Positions 41,190 to 50,727 of a stretch of 61,713 nt of DNA are shown one piece after another. The translations under genes were made by a program, and so were the position numbers. Each line of letters begins with the position of its first letter. Position 1 is the first letter of the stretch. A model generated the notes under the pieces. The model was given only the letters and a program-made list of their open reading frames with translations. It was not told the origin of the DNA and did no database searches. Source of the stretch: an uncultured Microbacterium sp. (GTDB lineage: Bacteria; Actinomycetota; Actinomycetes; Actinomycetales; Microbacteriaceae); assembly GCA_913774845.1 (NCBI GenBank), contig CAJYJO010000004.1, forward strand, positions 1 through 61,713. The letters run 5' to 3'.

Positions 41190-41714
41190 ATGGACGAAAA
41201 CGCGCTCGACATCTTCTCGGCAGCACGCGCCCGTCGCGACGTGGGGCGTATCCGCGAGGCCCTTGCCGAGGTCAAGGCCGGCGACGTCGCGCGCGTCATC
41301 GTCCGCTCGCCGCGGTACGGCCTGTACGCGCTCGAGGGCACCGTGCGCATCGGCGTGGGCGGGCAGCCGCTCGTGGGCGACGTCATCCTCGCCACGAGCG
41401 CCGAGATCCAGCGCATCGACCTCGGCATCGAGGCCCCGCACCCCGCGCTCGAAGCCGAGGTGGTCGACCCCTCGACGCTCCCGCACGGTACGCCCGTGCG
41501 CGTCACGTTCCTCACGCCGACCCACCAGACCTTTGCGCTCACCGGGCCGATCACGGCGGGCAATGACCGCTTCCTCCTCGTCGGCAGCTGGATCGTCGCC
41601 GACGACCGCACCATCGCTCCGCGCGTGCAGAGCATCGAGCGCCTCGACGACGTCGACCTGCACGAGGTCAACGTCCCGCCGCTGCGGTCGGTGCTGGCCG
41701 ACGCCGACGCGTAG
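41190..41714 (+). CDS. Hypothetical protein
   Basis: The 174-residue protein is not recognised. After a helical start (DIFSAARARRDVGRIREALAE) it is rich in short beta strands (ARVIVRSPRYGLYALEGTV, LVGDVILATS, VRVTFLTPTHQTFALTGPI). No signal peptide, membrane helix or metal motif is seen. Codon use matches the neighbours. The ATG at 41190 is preceded by a TACGCTGAACAT stretch and no clear ribosome site, so it could be leaderless. Confidence 0.7.
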   Translation: MDENALDIFSAARARRDVGRIREALAEVKAGDVARVIVRSPRYGLYALEGTVRIGVGGQPLVGDVILATSAEIQRIDLGIEAPHPALEAEVVDPSTLPHGTPVRVTFLTPTHQTFALTGPITAGNDRFLLVGSWIVADDRTIAPRVQSIERLDDVDLHEVNVPPLRSVLADADA

Positions 41715-41780
41715 ACCCACCACGACCCATGCCACGGCCTCGGGGTCGTGGCATCCGTCGTTCCTGCGCAAGGTGGGGTT

Positions 41781-41904
41781 CGCGAGATCACGTGACGTCG
41801 GAGGCTTCGGGGGCCGCGTTCCGCCCTCCCGCGCCGAGGTCGCGTCGCGTCGCCGGGGGCACGTGCTGTGGCGTGTGTTCTCGGCGAAAGCACGTGATCT
41901 CGCG
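41781..41904. promoter_or_regulatory. Inverted CACGTG-containing repeats upstream of aldehyde dehydrogenase
   Basis: CGCGAGATCACGTG (41781-41794) and its exact inverse CACGTGATCTCGCG (41891-41904) frame about 96 bases with a third CACGTG near 41859. Downstream at 41940 and 41950 are two TGCAAC words ten bases apart. All lie in the 314-base gap before the aldehyde dehydrogenase and are candidates for regulator binding or looping. Confidence 0.5.
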
Positions 41905-42028
41905 CGCACCCCGACCCTCCGGCGGGCGCCCACCCCCGGTGCAACCCGATGCAACGTCCCCCGGCGTACCGTCGGCGCATCGCCGCCGAAGCCGACGCGG
42001 CGACTCATGACCGTCGAAGGAGACACGC

Positions 42029-43579
<1,551 letters not shown>

Positions 43580-43617
43580 TCGGCGGAGCCGGGGCCGCGG
43601 CGGGTGGCCCTGGGTCC

Positions 43618-43646
43618 GTGGCCCCCGGGTTCGCCCCGGGGGCCAC
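43618..43646 (+). terminator. Terminator of the aldehyde dehydrogenase gene
   Basis: A perfect 12-base-pair stem GTGGCCCCCGGG/CCCGGGGGCCAC with a five-base loop is followed by TCCCCTTTTCG. It lies 38 bases after the stop. Confidence 0.78.
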
Positions 43647-43671
43647 TCCCCTTTTCGTCGCTGTCGCTCCG

Positions 43672-43760
43672 GGCCCGTTGCGGCTGGCGCGGTGACCGGC
43701 GGCGTTCCTGCAGCTGCCGCGCTGACCGTCGGCCCTCCTGCGACTGCCGCGCTGACCCTC
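43672..43760. repeat. Three tandem imperfect 30-base repeats
   Basis: Three head-to-tail units of 29-30 bases share the pattern GGC-TCCTGC--CTGCCGCGCTGACC-TC. Units two and three (43701-43730, 43731-43760) differ at only a few positions; the first is more diverged. They lie just upstream of the DUF779 promoter area. Confidence 0.7.
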
Positions 43761-43830
43761 GTCCCACTTATGGCCGGTCACCGGCCGCGACACCGACACA
43801 TTTTGGGACATGAACCGAAAGGAGTGGGAC

Positions 43831-44226
43831 ATGACGACCCAGCTCTCCCGTGTGGATGTGACGGATGCCGCAGCTGCGCTGCTGCGCGACCTCACGGCCA
43901 GGCACGGCCCCCTGATGTTCCACCAGTCCGGCGGGTGCTGCGACGGCAGTTCGCCGATGTGCTACCCGGTGGGGATGTTCCTTATCGGGCCGAGCGACGT
44001 CCGCCTCGGGACGATCGAGGTGGGGTTGGACGACCCCATCGAGGTCTACATGTCGGAGTCGCAGTTCGAGTATTGGAAGTTCACGCATCTCACGATCGAC
44101 GTCGTCCCCGGCCGCGGAGCGGGTTTCTCGGTCGAGGGGCCGACCGGCATGCGATTCCTCATCCGTTCCCGGATGCTGACCGAGGAGGAAGCGGTGGCCT
44201 TCGGGATCGGTGCGATGCCCGGCTGA
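43831..44226 (+). CDS. DUF779 domain protein
   Basis: The 131-residue protein carries the DUF779 core FHQSGGCCDGSSPMCYP, a cysteine-rich turn that may bind metal, and SQFEYWKFTHLTIDVVPG. DUF779 genes are widely found next to aldehyde dehydrogenases, as here. I choose the ATG at 43831 because AAAGGAG lies at the right distance; the ATG at 43810 would place that site inside the gene. The biochemical role is unknown. Confidence 0.88.
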   Translation: MTTQLSRVDVTDAAAALLRDLTARHGPLMFHQSGGCCDGSSPMCYPVGMFLIGPSDVRLGTIEVGLDDPIEVYMSESQFEYWKFTHLTIDVVPGRGAGFSVEGPTGMRFLIRSRMLTEEEAVAFGIGAMPG

Positions 44227-44289
44227 GGCGGTGCCGCCGCCTGTGGACAACCTCGCGGACGTCTCCGGCGATCCCGCTAGCTTCTCCGC

Positions 44290-44538
44290 ATGCGAGACAC
44301 CGACGCACTGCGGGGCGCAGGACACGACATCGACGGAACGATCTGCGCCGCGGCGGCGCCCCGACCGGCGGATCGGTCCAGCCTTCGCACGGCCGTGAGC
44401 GACCTGAGGGTGGCCATGACGTGCGGCGTGGCGCCGAGCCCGCGCGTCGTCGAAACCGTGCCGCGGGTCACGGGTGTCCCCCGTGACCTGGACGACGACT
44501 CCGACGCCGCCGGCAAAGCCCCCGGGAAGCTGTTCTGA
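44290..44538 (+). CDS. Possible small leaderless gene
   Basis: The 82-residue frame (MRDTDALRGAGHDIDG...) shows no family similarity. It starts six bases after TAGCTT, the TANNNT -10 arrangement common for leaderless actinobacterial genes, and has no ribosome site. It fills most of the gap between the DUF779 and methyltransferase genes and converges with the latter. It may be real or chance. Confidence 0.35.
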   Translation: MRDTDALRGAGHDIDGTICAAAAPRPADRSSLRTAVSDLRVAMTCGVAPSPRVVETVPRVTGVPRDLDDDSDAAGKAPGKLF

Positions 44539-44548
44539 GCGCAGGGCC

Positions 44549-45379
44549 TCAGGCCGGCTTCGATGCGCGGATCGTGTAGCTGAGCGGCACCACCGACGGC
44601 TGCTCGGTGAGGGCGTACTCGCCGTTCGGTCGCTCGGTCATCCGGCCCGGCAGGGCTTCCCAGGGCACGCTGTCGTGCTCGACGAGCGCGTCGAGACGCA
44701 GGCCATGCTCGAGCAGGGCGGTGACGATCTCGCCGAGACCGTGGTTCCACTCGTAGGTGCGGGTGGACGTCAGCGGGGCCGACACCTCGACGTAGGTGCT
44801 GTCGTCATCCCACTCCAGGGGTTCGGCCTGCTCGAAGTAGGGGAACTCCAACGCAAGGCCGGGCTTCTCCTCGTTCATCGCCCACAGGATGGGGTGCCCC
44901 TCGCGGATGTGCAGGGTGCCACCCGGGGCGAGCAGCTCCGCGACGACCCCCGCCCATTGCGTGATCGACGGAAGCCAGCACAGCGCGCCGATACCGGTGT
45001 AGACGAGATCGAACTCCCCGCGCGGCAGGGCGTCGGCGGCATCCCGGACGTCCGCCTGCACGAAGTCGACGTCGGCACCCGCCTCGGCGGCGAGCCGACG
45101 CGCCTCGGCGACGGCGTTCTCGGAGAAGTCGAGGCCCGTCACGCGGGCGCCGAGTCGGGCGAGCGAGAGGGTGTCGGTGCCGATGTGGCACTGCAGGTGC
45201 ACGGCGCGTCTGCCGGCGATGTCGCCGAGCAGCGGGAGGTCGAAGCGCACGACGTCCGACAGCGCGGCCGGATCGCCGACGTAGCGTTGCACCCCGTAGC
45301 CCGAACCGTCGCGGGCGGCGTGCAGGGTGGCGCGCTCGTCCCAGTTGGCGCGGTTGGCGTCGATGTAGTCGGAGGTCAT
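44549..45379 (-). CDS. Class I SAM-dependent methyltransferase
   Basis: The 276-residue protein has a variant SAM motif AVHLQCHIGTDTLSLARLGA, an acidic strand VTGLDFSENAVAEAR and the post-motif FDLVYTGIGALCWLP. This form is seen in small-molecule methyltransferases. I choose the ATG at 45379 because AAAGGG is six bases upstream of it; an ATG two codons earlier sits on that site. It diverges from the ATP-grasp gene. The substrate is unknown. Confidence 0.86.
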   Translation of the reverse strand: MTSDYIDANRANWDERATLHAARDGSGYGVQRYVGDPAALSDVVRFDLPLLGDIAGRRAVHLQCHIGTDTLSLARLGARVTGLDFSENAVAEARRLAAEAGADVDFVQADVRDAADALPRGEFDLVYTGIGALCWLPSITQWAGVVAELLAPGGTLHIREGHPILWAMNEEKPGLALEFPYFEQAEPLEWDDDSTYVEVSAPLTSTRTYEWNHGLGEIVTALLEHGLRLDALVEHDSVPWEALPGRMTERPNGEYALTEQPSVVPLSYTIRASKPA

Positions 45380-45480
45380 TGGCATCCCTTTCCGGTTCCG
45401 AGCCTAGAGATGACGCGCCCCGGTGTCGTCCCGTGACGATCGAGGGATGCCATGTCGGAGGGGCGCGTTAGCCTGGCGTC

Positions 45481-46422
45481 GTGTCCGGCAAGGTCTATGT
45501 CATCCACGAGAACCCCCAGTGGATCCCGCCGTTCGCGGCGGCTTTCGAGGCGGAGGGCGTCCCGTTCGAGGAGTGGCTCCTCACCGACGGGTCGATCGAC
45601 CTGGCCGTCGAGCCGCCCGAGGGGGTGTTCTGGTCGCGACTGAGCGCATCGGCGCACACGCGCGATCACGCCCACAGCAAGGAGTTCGGCCGCGCCGTGC
45701 TGCGCTGGCTGTCGTCGTGGGGGCGCACGGTCATCAACGGCGCCGATGTGCTCGAGCTCGAGGTCAGCAAGGTCGCGCAGCACGCGGCGCTCCGTCATGC
45801 CGGCATCGACGTGCCGCGCACGGTCGCGGTGTTCGGCACCGACGACCTCGTCGAGACGGCCCGCGACTTCGGCGCCCCGTTCATCAGCAAGCACAACCAG
45901 GGCGGGAAAGGCCTCGGTGTACGCCGGTGGGACTCGATCGACGAGTTCACCGCCTGGGTCTCCGGACCGGCGTTCGAGCCCTCCCCCGACGGCATCACCC
46001 TCATCCAGGAGCTCCTGACCGCCCGGGATCCGTTCATCACCCGCGCGGAGTTCGTGGGCGGGGAGTTCGTCTACGCCGTTCGTGTCGACACCAGCGCCGG
46101 CAGCTTCGAGCTGTGCCCCGCCGAAGCGTGCGCCGTCCCCGGCGCCGACGGCGTCGAGCCCGAGCCCCTCTTCCGTCGTCGCGAAGACGTCGACCCGGCG
46201 CTGATCGACCGCTTCCTCGCGTTCCTCGCCGCCGAGGGCGTCGGCATCGCCGGCATCGAGTTCATCGAGACGCGCGACGGTCGTACCGTCACCTACGACG
46301 TCAACACGAACACGAACTACAACCCCGACGTCGAGGCCGAAGCCCCCCGCTCCGGACCGCGCGAGATCGCTCGCTGGCTCGGATCGCTGCTGCCGCGTGA
46401 CCTGGTCGGCCTCCGTGGCTGA
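45481..46422 (+). CDS. ATP-grasp (RimK-like) ligase
   Basis: The 313-residue protein has an ATP-grasp fold: LELEVSKVAQHAALRHAGIDVPRT, the ATP-contacting FISKHNQGGKGLGVRRW stretch, and the metal-binding strand TYDVNTNTNYN near the end. Such enzymes join a carboxylate to an amine or thiol through an acyl phosphate. The stop overlaps the start of the MetY-like gene by eight bases, so the two are likely co-translated. The substrate is not known; a sulfur-containing product is an inference from context. Confidence 0.85.
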   Translation: MSGKVYVIHENPQWIPPFAAAFEAEGVPFEEWLLTDGSIDLAVEPPEGVFWSRLSASAHTRDHAHSKEFGRAVLRWLSSWGRTVINGADVLELEVSKVAQHAALRHAGIDVPRTVAVFGTDDLVETARDFGAPFISKHNQGGKGLGVRRWDSIDEFTAWVSGPAFEPSPDGITLIQELLTARDPFITRAEFVGGEFVYAVRVDTSAGSFELCPAEACAVPGADGVEPEPLFRRREDVDPALIDRFLAFLAAEGVGIAGIEFIETRDGRTVTYDVNTNTNYNPDVEAEAPRSGPREIARWLGSLLPRDLVGLRG

Positions 46423-47728
46423 GCCCGCCGCACCCCACAGCGAGTGGGCGGGCTTCGGTTTCGCCACCCGTCAGGTGCACGCCGGTGAAGAAGAAGACCT
46501 GACGCACGGCTCGCGCATCACGCCGGTGCACCTGTCTGCGGCGTACCGCTTCGCCTCCTTCCAGGAGGCGACCGACCGCTTCGCGGGTGCCGACCTCGGC
46601 CACCTCTACTCGCGCAACGCCAACCCCACCAACCAGGTCGCCGAGCGTCGTCTCGCCTCTCTCGAGGGCGGCGCAGGAGCGCTCGTGGTCGGTTCGGGGC
46701 AAGCCGCGATCACCGCGGCGCTGCTGGGGCTCGCCGGGAACGGCGAGCACATCGTGTCGACCGCCAGCATCTACAGCGGCACCCGCGTGCTCTTCGACCG
46801 CACTTTCGCACGCATGGGCGTGACGGTCGAATACGTGTGGAATCCGCTCGACGAGGCCGAGTGGGACGCCCTCATCCGGCCCGAGACCAAGGCGATCTTC
46901 ACCGAAACTCTGCCGAACCCGAAGAACGACGTCGTCGACATCGACGCGGTCGCGCGGGTCGCCCGACGCCACGGCATCCCCCTCGTCGTCGACAACACGA
47001 TCGCGACCCCGTTCCTCATCCGTCCGATCGAGCACGGCGCCGATATCGTGGTGCACTCGGCGACCAAGTTCCTCTCCGGACACGGCGCCAACCTCGCCGG
47101 GGCGGTCGTCGACGGCGGCACCTTCGACTGGGTCGGCAGTTCGCGCCGGTACCCCGGCATCACCGAGACCCCGATCGCGGGACACCCGTCGATCGTCGAC
47201 GCCTTCGGGTCGCGGGCCTTCGAGCTGTACCTGCGCTTCGGTATCGCGAATGACACCGGTCCCGCTCTGTCCCCGCTCAACGGCTTCCTGCTGCAGCAGG
47301 GCATGGAGACCCTGTCCGTACGCATGCGGCAGCACCTCGCCAGCGCCCGCGACATCGCGGTGTGGCTCGAGCAGCACGACGCCGTCGAGAGCGTCGACTA
47401 TGCGGGGCTCCCGTCGCACCCGCAGCATGACCTCGCCGTCCGCGACTACGGCGGCCTTTCGGGGTCGGTGTTCTCGTTCACGGTGCGCGGCGGCCGCGAC
47501 GCCGCCGAGCGCTTCTTCGACGCGCTGCGCCTGTTCAGCCGCATGACCAACATCGGCGACACCCGCTCGATGGCCCTGCATCCCGCCACGACCACGCACC
47601 TCGGCTTCACGCAGGAGACGCGCGACCGTCTGGGCATCGGCGACGGTCTCGTGCGCCTGTCGATCGGCCTCGAGGATGCCGACGACCTGATCGCCGATCT
47701 CGATCAGGCGCTTCGCGCCGCGATGTAG
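46415..47728 (+). CDS. O-acetylhomoserine sulfhydrylase-like PLP enzyme
   Basis: The 437-residue protein belongs to the Cys/Met metabolism PLP family (MetY, MetB, methionine gamma-lyase). It has the PLP lysine Lys218 in SATKFLSGHG, YSRNANPTNQVAERRLASLEGG, and the C-terminal THLGFTQETRDRLGIGDGLVRLSIGLE. Length fits MetY. The GTG at 46415 overlaps the ATP-grasp gene. It probably makes homocysteine or cleaves a sulfur amino acid; the exact reaction needs assay. Confidence 0.9.
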   Translation: MAEPAAPHSEWAGFGFATRQVHAGEEEDLTHGSRITPVHLSAAYRFASFQEATDRFAGADLGHLYSRNANPTNQVAERRLASLEGGAGALVVGSGQAAITAALLGLAGNGEHIVSTASIYSGTRVLFDRTFARMGVTVEYVWNPLDEAEWDALIRPETKAIFTETLPNPKNDVVDIDAVARVARRHGIPLVVDNTIATPFLIRPIEHGADIVVHSATKFLSGHGANLAGAVVDGGTFDWVGSSRRYPGITETPIAGHPSIVDAFGSRAFELYLRFGIANDTGPALSPLNGFLLQQGMETLSVRMRQHLASARDIAVWLEQHDAVESVDYAGLPSHPQHDLAVRDYGGLSGSVFSFTVRGGRDAAERFFDALRLFSRMTNIGDTRSMALHPATTTHLGFTQETRDRLGIGDGLVRLSIGLEDADDLIADLDQALRAAM

Positions 47729-47798
47729 CCCTGCATCGCTGACTCCCTCGGCTGGTCGAAGGACAGGCGCCCGGCGGTCTGCGCGTGCACGATGAGAG

Positions 47799-47823
47799 GA
47801 CCCTGAGCCTGTCGAAGGGTCCG
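47799..47823. repeat. Dispersed-type hairpin repeat CCCTGAGCCTGTCGAAGGG
   Basis: GGACCCT and AGGGTCC frame GAGCCTGTCGA. The core word resembles extragenic repeats I recall from many high-GC actinobacterial genomes. It lies between convergent genes and may act as a weak terminator. Related fragments (GGTCGAAGGACAGG, GGGCTCAGCC) lie on either side. Confidence 0.55.
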
Positions 47824-47890
47824 GGCGTGCTGCCGGCGTCGGTGACGTCGACGGGCTCAGCCACCTCGCGTCGACGAAGAGACGGAGGGC

Positions 47891-48952
47891 TCAACCGTCG
47901 CGCTGAGCCTCCAGACGCCGCACGCGCGGGATGACCTCGGCGGCAAAGCGCTGCATCTCGGGCAGGTGCGGCGAGAACTGCAGCAGCAGGGTCGACACAC
48001 CGACGTTCGCGAAGGCGACGATGCGCTCGGCGACCTGGTCGGGCGTGCCGACGAGATTGGGGCGCAGGCCGCGGTTCGACACCGAGTACTCCTTCAGGTC
48101 GACCTGGGTGTCGAGCTTCGACTTGCTCACGAAGTCCTGGTACGAGCCGTACGCCGCTCCCCCGCGCACGTCGGTGATGCGATCGATCTCGGCCTGCGCC
48201 TCGTCCTCGGTGTCGCGCACGATCGCATAAGCGGCCATACCGAATGCCTCGAAAGGCGTCGCTCCGGCCTCCGACCGGCGGCGGCGCATGTCGGAGACCT
48301 TCGCGTCGAGTTCCTCCAGGGTGCCGCCGTGCGTGAGGTACGCGTCGGCGAAGCGCGTGATCGCGGTGCGTCCGGCCTCGCTCTCGCCGCCGGCATAGAG
48401 GCGCGGCTGCACACGGGGCTTCGGCTCGGTGTACGTGCCCTCGGTGCGGTAGTACTCGCCCTCGTAGGCAAAGGGTGTCTCGCTCCACAGGCCGCGCAGC
48501 ACCTCGACCCACTCGATCGTGCGGGCATAGCGGTCGTCGTGCGCGCTGAAGAGCCCCTCGTACTGCTTGGCCTCCTCGGCCCACCACGCTGAGACGACGT
48601 TGAGGGTGAAGCGCCCGCCGCTGATCTCGTCGATGGTCGCCGCCTGCTTCGCGGTGTGGAAGGGGTTGTGGAAGCCCGGTCGCACGGCGGTCATGAGCTC
48701 GAGGGATGACGTGACCGCGGCGAGGCCGGCTGTCACCGCCCACGCATCGAGTGACGGTGCCTCCACGCCCTTGATGTCGTTGAGGTTGAGCTCCGGGATG
48801 AGCGTGAGATCGAACCCGCCCTCCTCGGCGGCCCGCGCGATCTCGGCGATGTGGGCGAACGACACGGGCGTCTGCTCGTCGTCGACGTTGCGCAGCCACC
48901 CGCCGAAGATCGGGGTCCAGTAGCCGAAGCGCACGCGCTGGGGAGAACTCAT
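47891..48952 (-). CDS. LLM-class flavin-dependent monooxygenase
   Basis: The 353-residue protein belongs to the bacterial luciferase/SsuD family, which uses reduced FMN and oxygen. Family stretches are VRFGYWTPIFGGWL at the start, LELMTAVRPGFHNPFHTAKQAATIDEISGGRFTLNVVSAWW, and RLYAGGESEAGR. The closest functional group by sight is the sulfonate/sulfone oxidisers. It is convergent with the MetY-like gene and divergent from the sfnG-like gene. Substrate is inferred. Confidence 0.9.
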   Translation of the reverse strand: MSSPQRVRFGYWTPIFGGWLRNVDDEQTPVSFAHIAEIARAAEEGGFDLTLIPELNLNDIKGVEAPSLDAWAVTAGLAAVTSSLELMTAVRPGFHNPFHTAKQAATIDEISGGRFTLNVVSAWWAEEAKQYEGLFSAHDDRYARTIEWVEVLRGLWSETPFAYEGEYYRTEGTYTEPKPRVQPRLYAGGESEAGRTAITRFADAYLTHGGTLEELDAKVSDMRRRRSEAGATPFEAFGMAAYAIVRDTEDEAQAEIDRITDVRGGAAYGSYQDFVSKSKLDTQVDLKEYSVSNRGLRPNLVGTPDQVAERIVAFANVGVSTLLLQFSPHLPEMQRFAAEVIPRVRRLEAQRDG

Positions 48953-49075
48953 GCCTCCATCCTCATGGCTGTCGCGCGGGAGGGCGTCACGGAGAGAAAC
49001 GTCCCGTCATATGTCGTTGACCCTCGCGGCGAGCGGTGTCAGGGTGGCCGGGTTCCGACCCCCGAGGAGAACCCC

Positions 49076-50209
49076 ATGACCGAGACCACCCCCACCCACG
49101 ATCCGCTGAAGTTCGCCTACTGGGTGCCCAACGTCAGCGGGGGGCTCGTCATCAGCTCGGTCGAGCAGCGCACCGACTGGGGCTACGACTACAACGTGAA
49201 GCTCGCCCGGACGGCCGAGCGCGTGGGTTTCGAGTACGCCCTGAGCCAGGTGCGGTACGCCTCGAGCTACGGCGCGGCGCAGCAGCACGAGTCGACCTCG
49301 ATCAGCCTCGCCCTGCTGCTGGCCACCGAGAAGCTCAAGGTCATCTCGGCGATCCACCCCGGGATCTGGCATCCGGCGGTCCTCGCGAAGTTCATCAACA
49401 CCGCCGACCAGTTCTCGCACGGCCGGGCGGCCGTGAACGTCGTCAGCGGCTGGTTCAAGGACGAGTACACCGACCTCGGCCTCGAGTGGCTCGAGCACGA
49501 CGAACGGTACGAGCGCGCCGCGGAGTTCATCCAGGTGCTGCGGGGGCTGTGGACGCAGGAGAAGTTCTCGTTCCACGGCAAGTACTACGACATCACCGAC
49601 TTCACGCTCCGCCCGTTCCCGTACGAGGTGCCCGGGCGCGCACATCCCGACATCTTCCAGGGCGGCAACTCCACCGCCGCGCGCTTCAACGGCGGCGCCT
49701 ACTCGGACTGGTACTTCTCGAACGGCAAGGACTTCGACGGCTTCACGGAGCAGTACGACGACGTCACGCGCATCGCGACCGAGCACGGTCGTCGCACGCG
49801 ATTCGGCCTGAACGGCTTCGTCCTCCAGCGCGACAGCCGCGCCGAGGCCGAACAGCAGCTGCGCGAGATCATCGCCGGAGCCGACAGCGGCGCGGTCGAG
49901 GGGTTCCGCAAGAGCGTCCAGGAGGCGGGCAACGCCACGGCCGACAAGAAGGGCATGTGGGCCGACTCCTCGTTCGAGGACCTCGTGCAGTACAACGACG
50001 GCTTCCGCACGCAGCTGTTCGGCGACGCGCAGCAGATCGCCGAGCGCATCATCGAGTACAAGAAGCGCGGCGTCGACCTGTTCCTGCTCGGCTTCCTGCA
50101 CTTCCAGGAGGAGCTGGAGCGCTTCGGTGAGACGGTGATTCCGATCGTCCGCGAGCTCGAGGCCGATCTCGCGCGGACGGGCGACCCGATCGAGGTCGCG
50201 ACGCGCTGA
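49076..50209 (+). CDS. sfnG: SfnG-like dimethylsulfone monooxygenase
   Basis: The 377-residue LLM-family protein starts with KFAYWVPNVSGGLVISSVEQRTDW, very like SfnG, which oxidises dimethylsulfone to methanesulfinate with reduced FMN. Other family parts are IHPGIWHPAVLAKFINTADQ, NVVSGWFKDEYTDLG, and IFQGGNSTAARF. The ATG at 49076 has GAGGAGA upstream. The context (second LLM enzyme, MetY-like enzyme) supports organosulfur use. A remnant of a third LLM gene follows 76 bases later. Confidence 0.88.
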   Translation: MTETTPTHDPLKFAYWVPNVSGGLVISSVEQRTDWGYDYNVKLARTAERVGFEYALSQVRYASSYGAAQQHESTSISLALLLATEKLKVISAIHPGIWHPAVLAKFINTADQFSHGRAAVNVVSGWFKDEYTDLGLEWLEHDERYERAAEFIQVLRGLWTQEKFSFHGKYYDITDFTLRPFPYEVPGRAHPDIFQGGNSTAARFNGGAYSDWYFSNGKDFDGFTEQYDDVTRIATEHGRRTRFGLNGFVLQRDSRAEAEQQLREIIAGADSGAVEGFRKSVQEAGNATADKKGMWADSSFEDLVQYNDGFRTQLFGDAQQIAERIIEYKKRGVDLFLLGFLHFQEELERFGETVIPIVRELEADLARTGDPIEVATR

Positions 50210-50285
50210 CGACGGCCGCGAGCCCGCGAATCCGTCCTAGCTTGGGGGGCATTCCACGACCGGCATAGGACGGTGAGGCTTCGAC

Positions 50286-50628
50286 ATGAGTGGCGCACGA
50301 CTCGGTTTCTTCACGAGGCTCCTGGATGCCGGCACCGACGGGGAGCGATACCACCGGGCGCTCGCGCAGGTACGCGCCGGCGAGCGGCACGGCTTCGCGT
50401 CGCTCTGGGCGGCCCAACACCACTTCGACCGCGACGAGGTGGGCTGCCGTCGCCCTTCGCGTTCCTGGCGGCAGCGGCGGTGCAGACCGAGCGGATCGCC
50501 CCCGGCACCGGGATCGTGACCCTGCCCCTCGATGGCGACCGAGGTCGCGCCGCGCGTGGGTCTGCGCACGGGCACCGAGGCGGCGGAGGAGCTGCGGGCC
50601 CTGGGTTCGCCGCCACTCCCCCGCTGAC
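50286..50628 (+). pseudogene. Remnant of a third LLM-class monooxygenase
   Basis: The first frame reads GERYHRALAQVRAGERHG and WAAQHHFDRDE, typical of luciferase-like enzymes, then loses the family at about 50440. Shifting one base restores GLPSPFAFLAAAAVQTERIA and TGIVTLPLD, so a single base was lost in a G run. From 50532 the original frame gives TEVAPRVGLRTGTEAAEE and a stop, which looks like a C-terminus. The central part of about 200 residues or more is missing. So the gene carries a frameshift and an internal deletion. Confidence 0.8.
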
Positions 50629-50690
50629 GTCTTCACCCCGCCCCGTCGAGCACCGTGCGCGAGCGTGCTCGGGCAGCAGGCGCACAGGGA

Positions 50691-50724
50691 TGCGGGTGGA
50701 CGCCCGGAGCGACGCCCACCCGCA
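50691..50724 (-). terminator. Probable terminator of the SDR operon
   Basis: TGCGGGTGG-CG and its complement form a 12-base stem with one mismatch and a ten-base loop, beginning a few bases after the end of the first SDR gene on the minus strand. No T run follows. Confidence 0.5.
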
Positions 50725-50727
50725 CGG

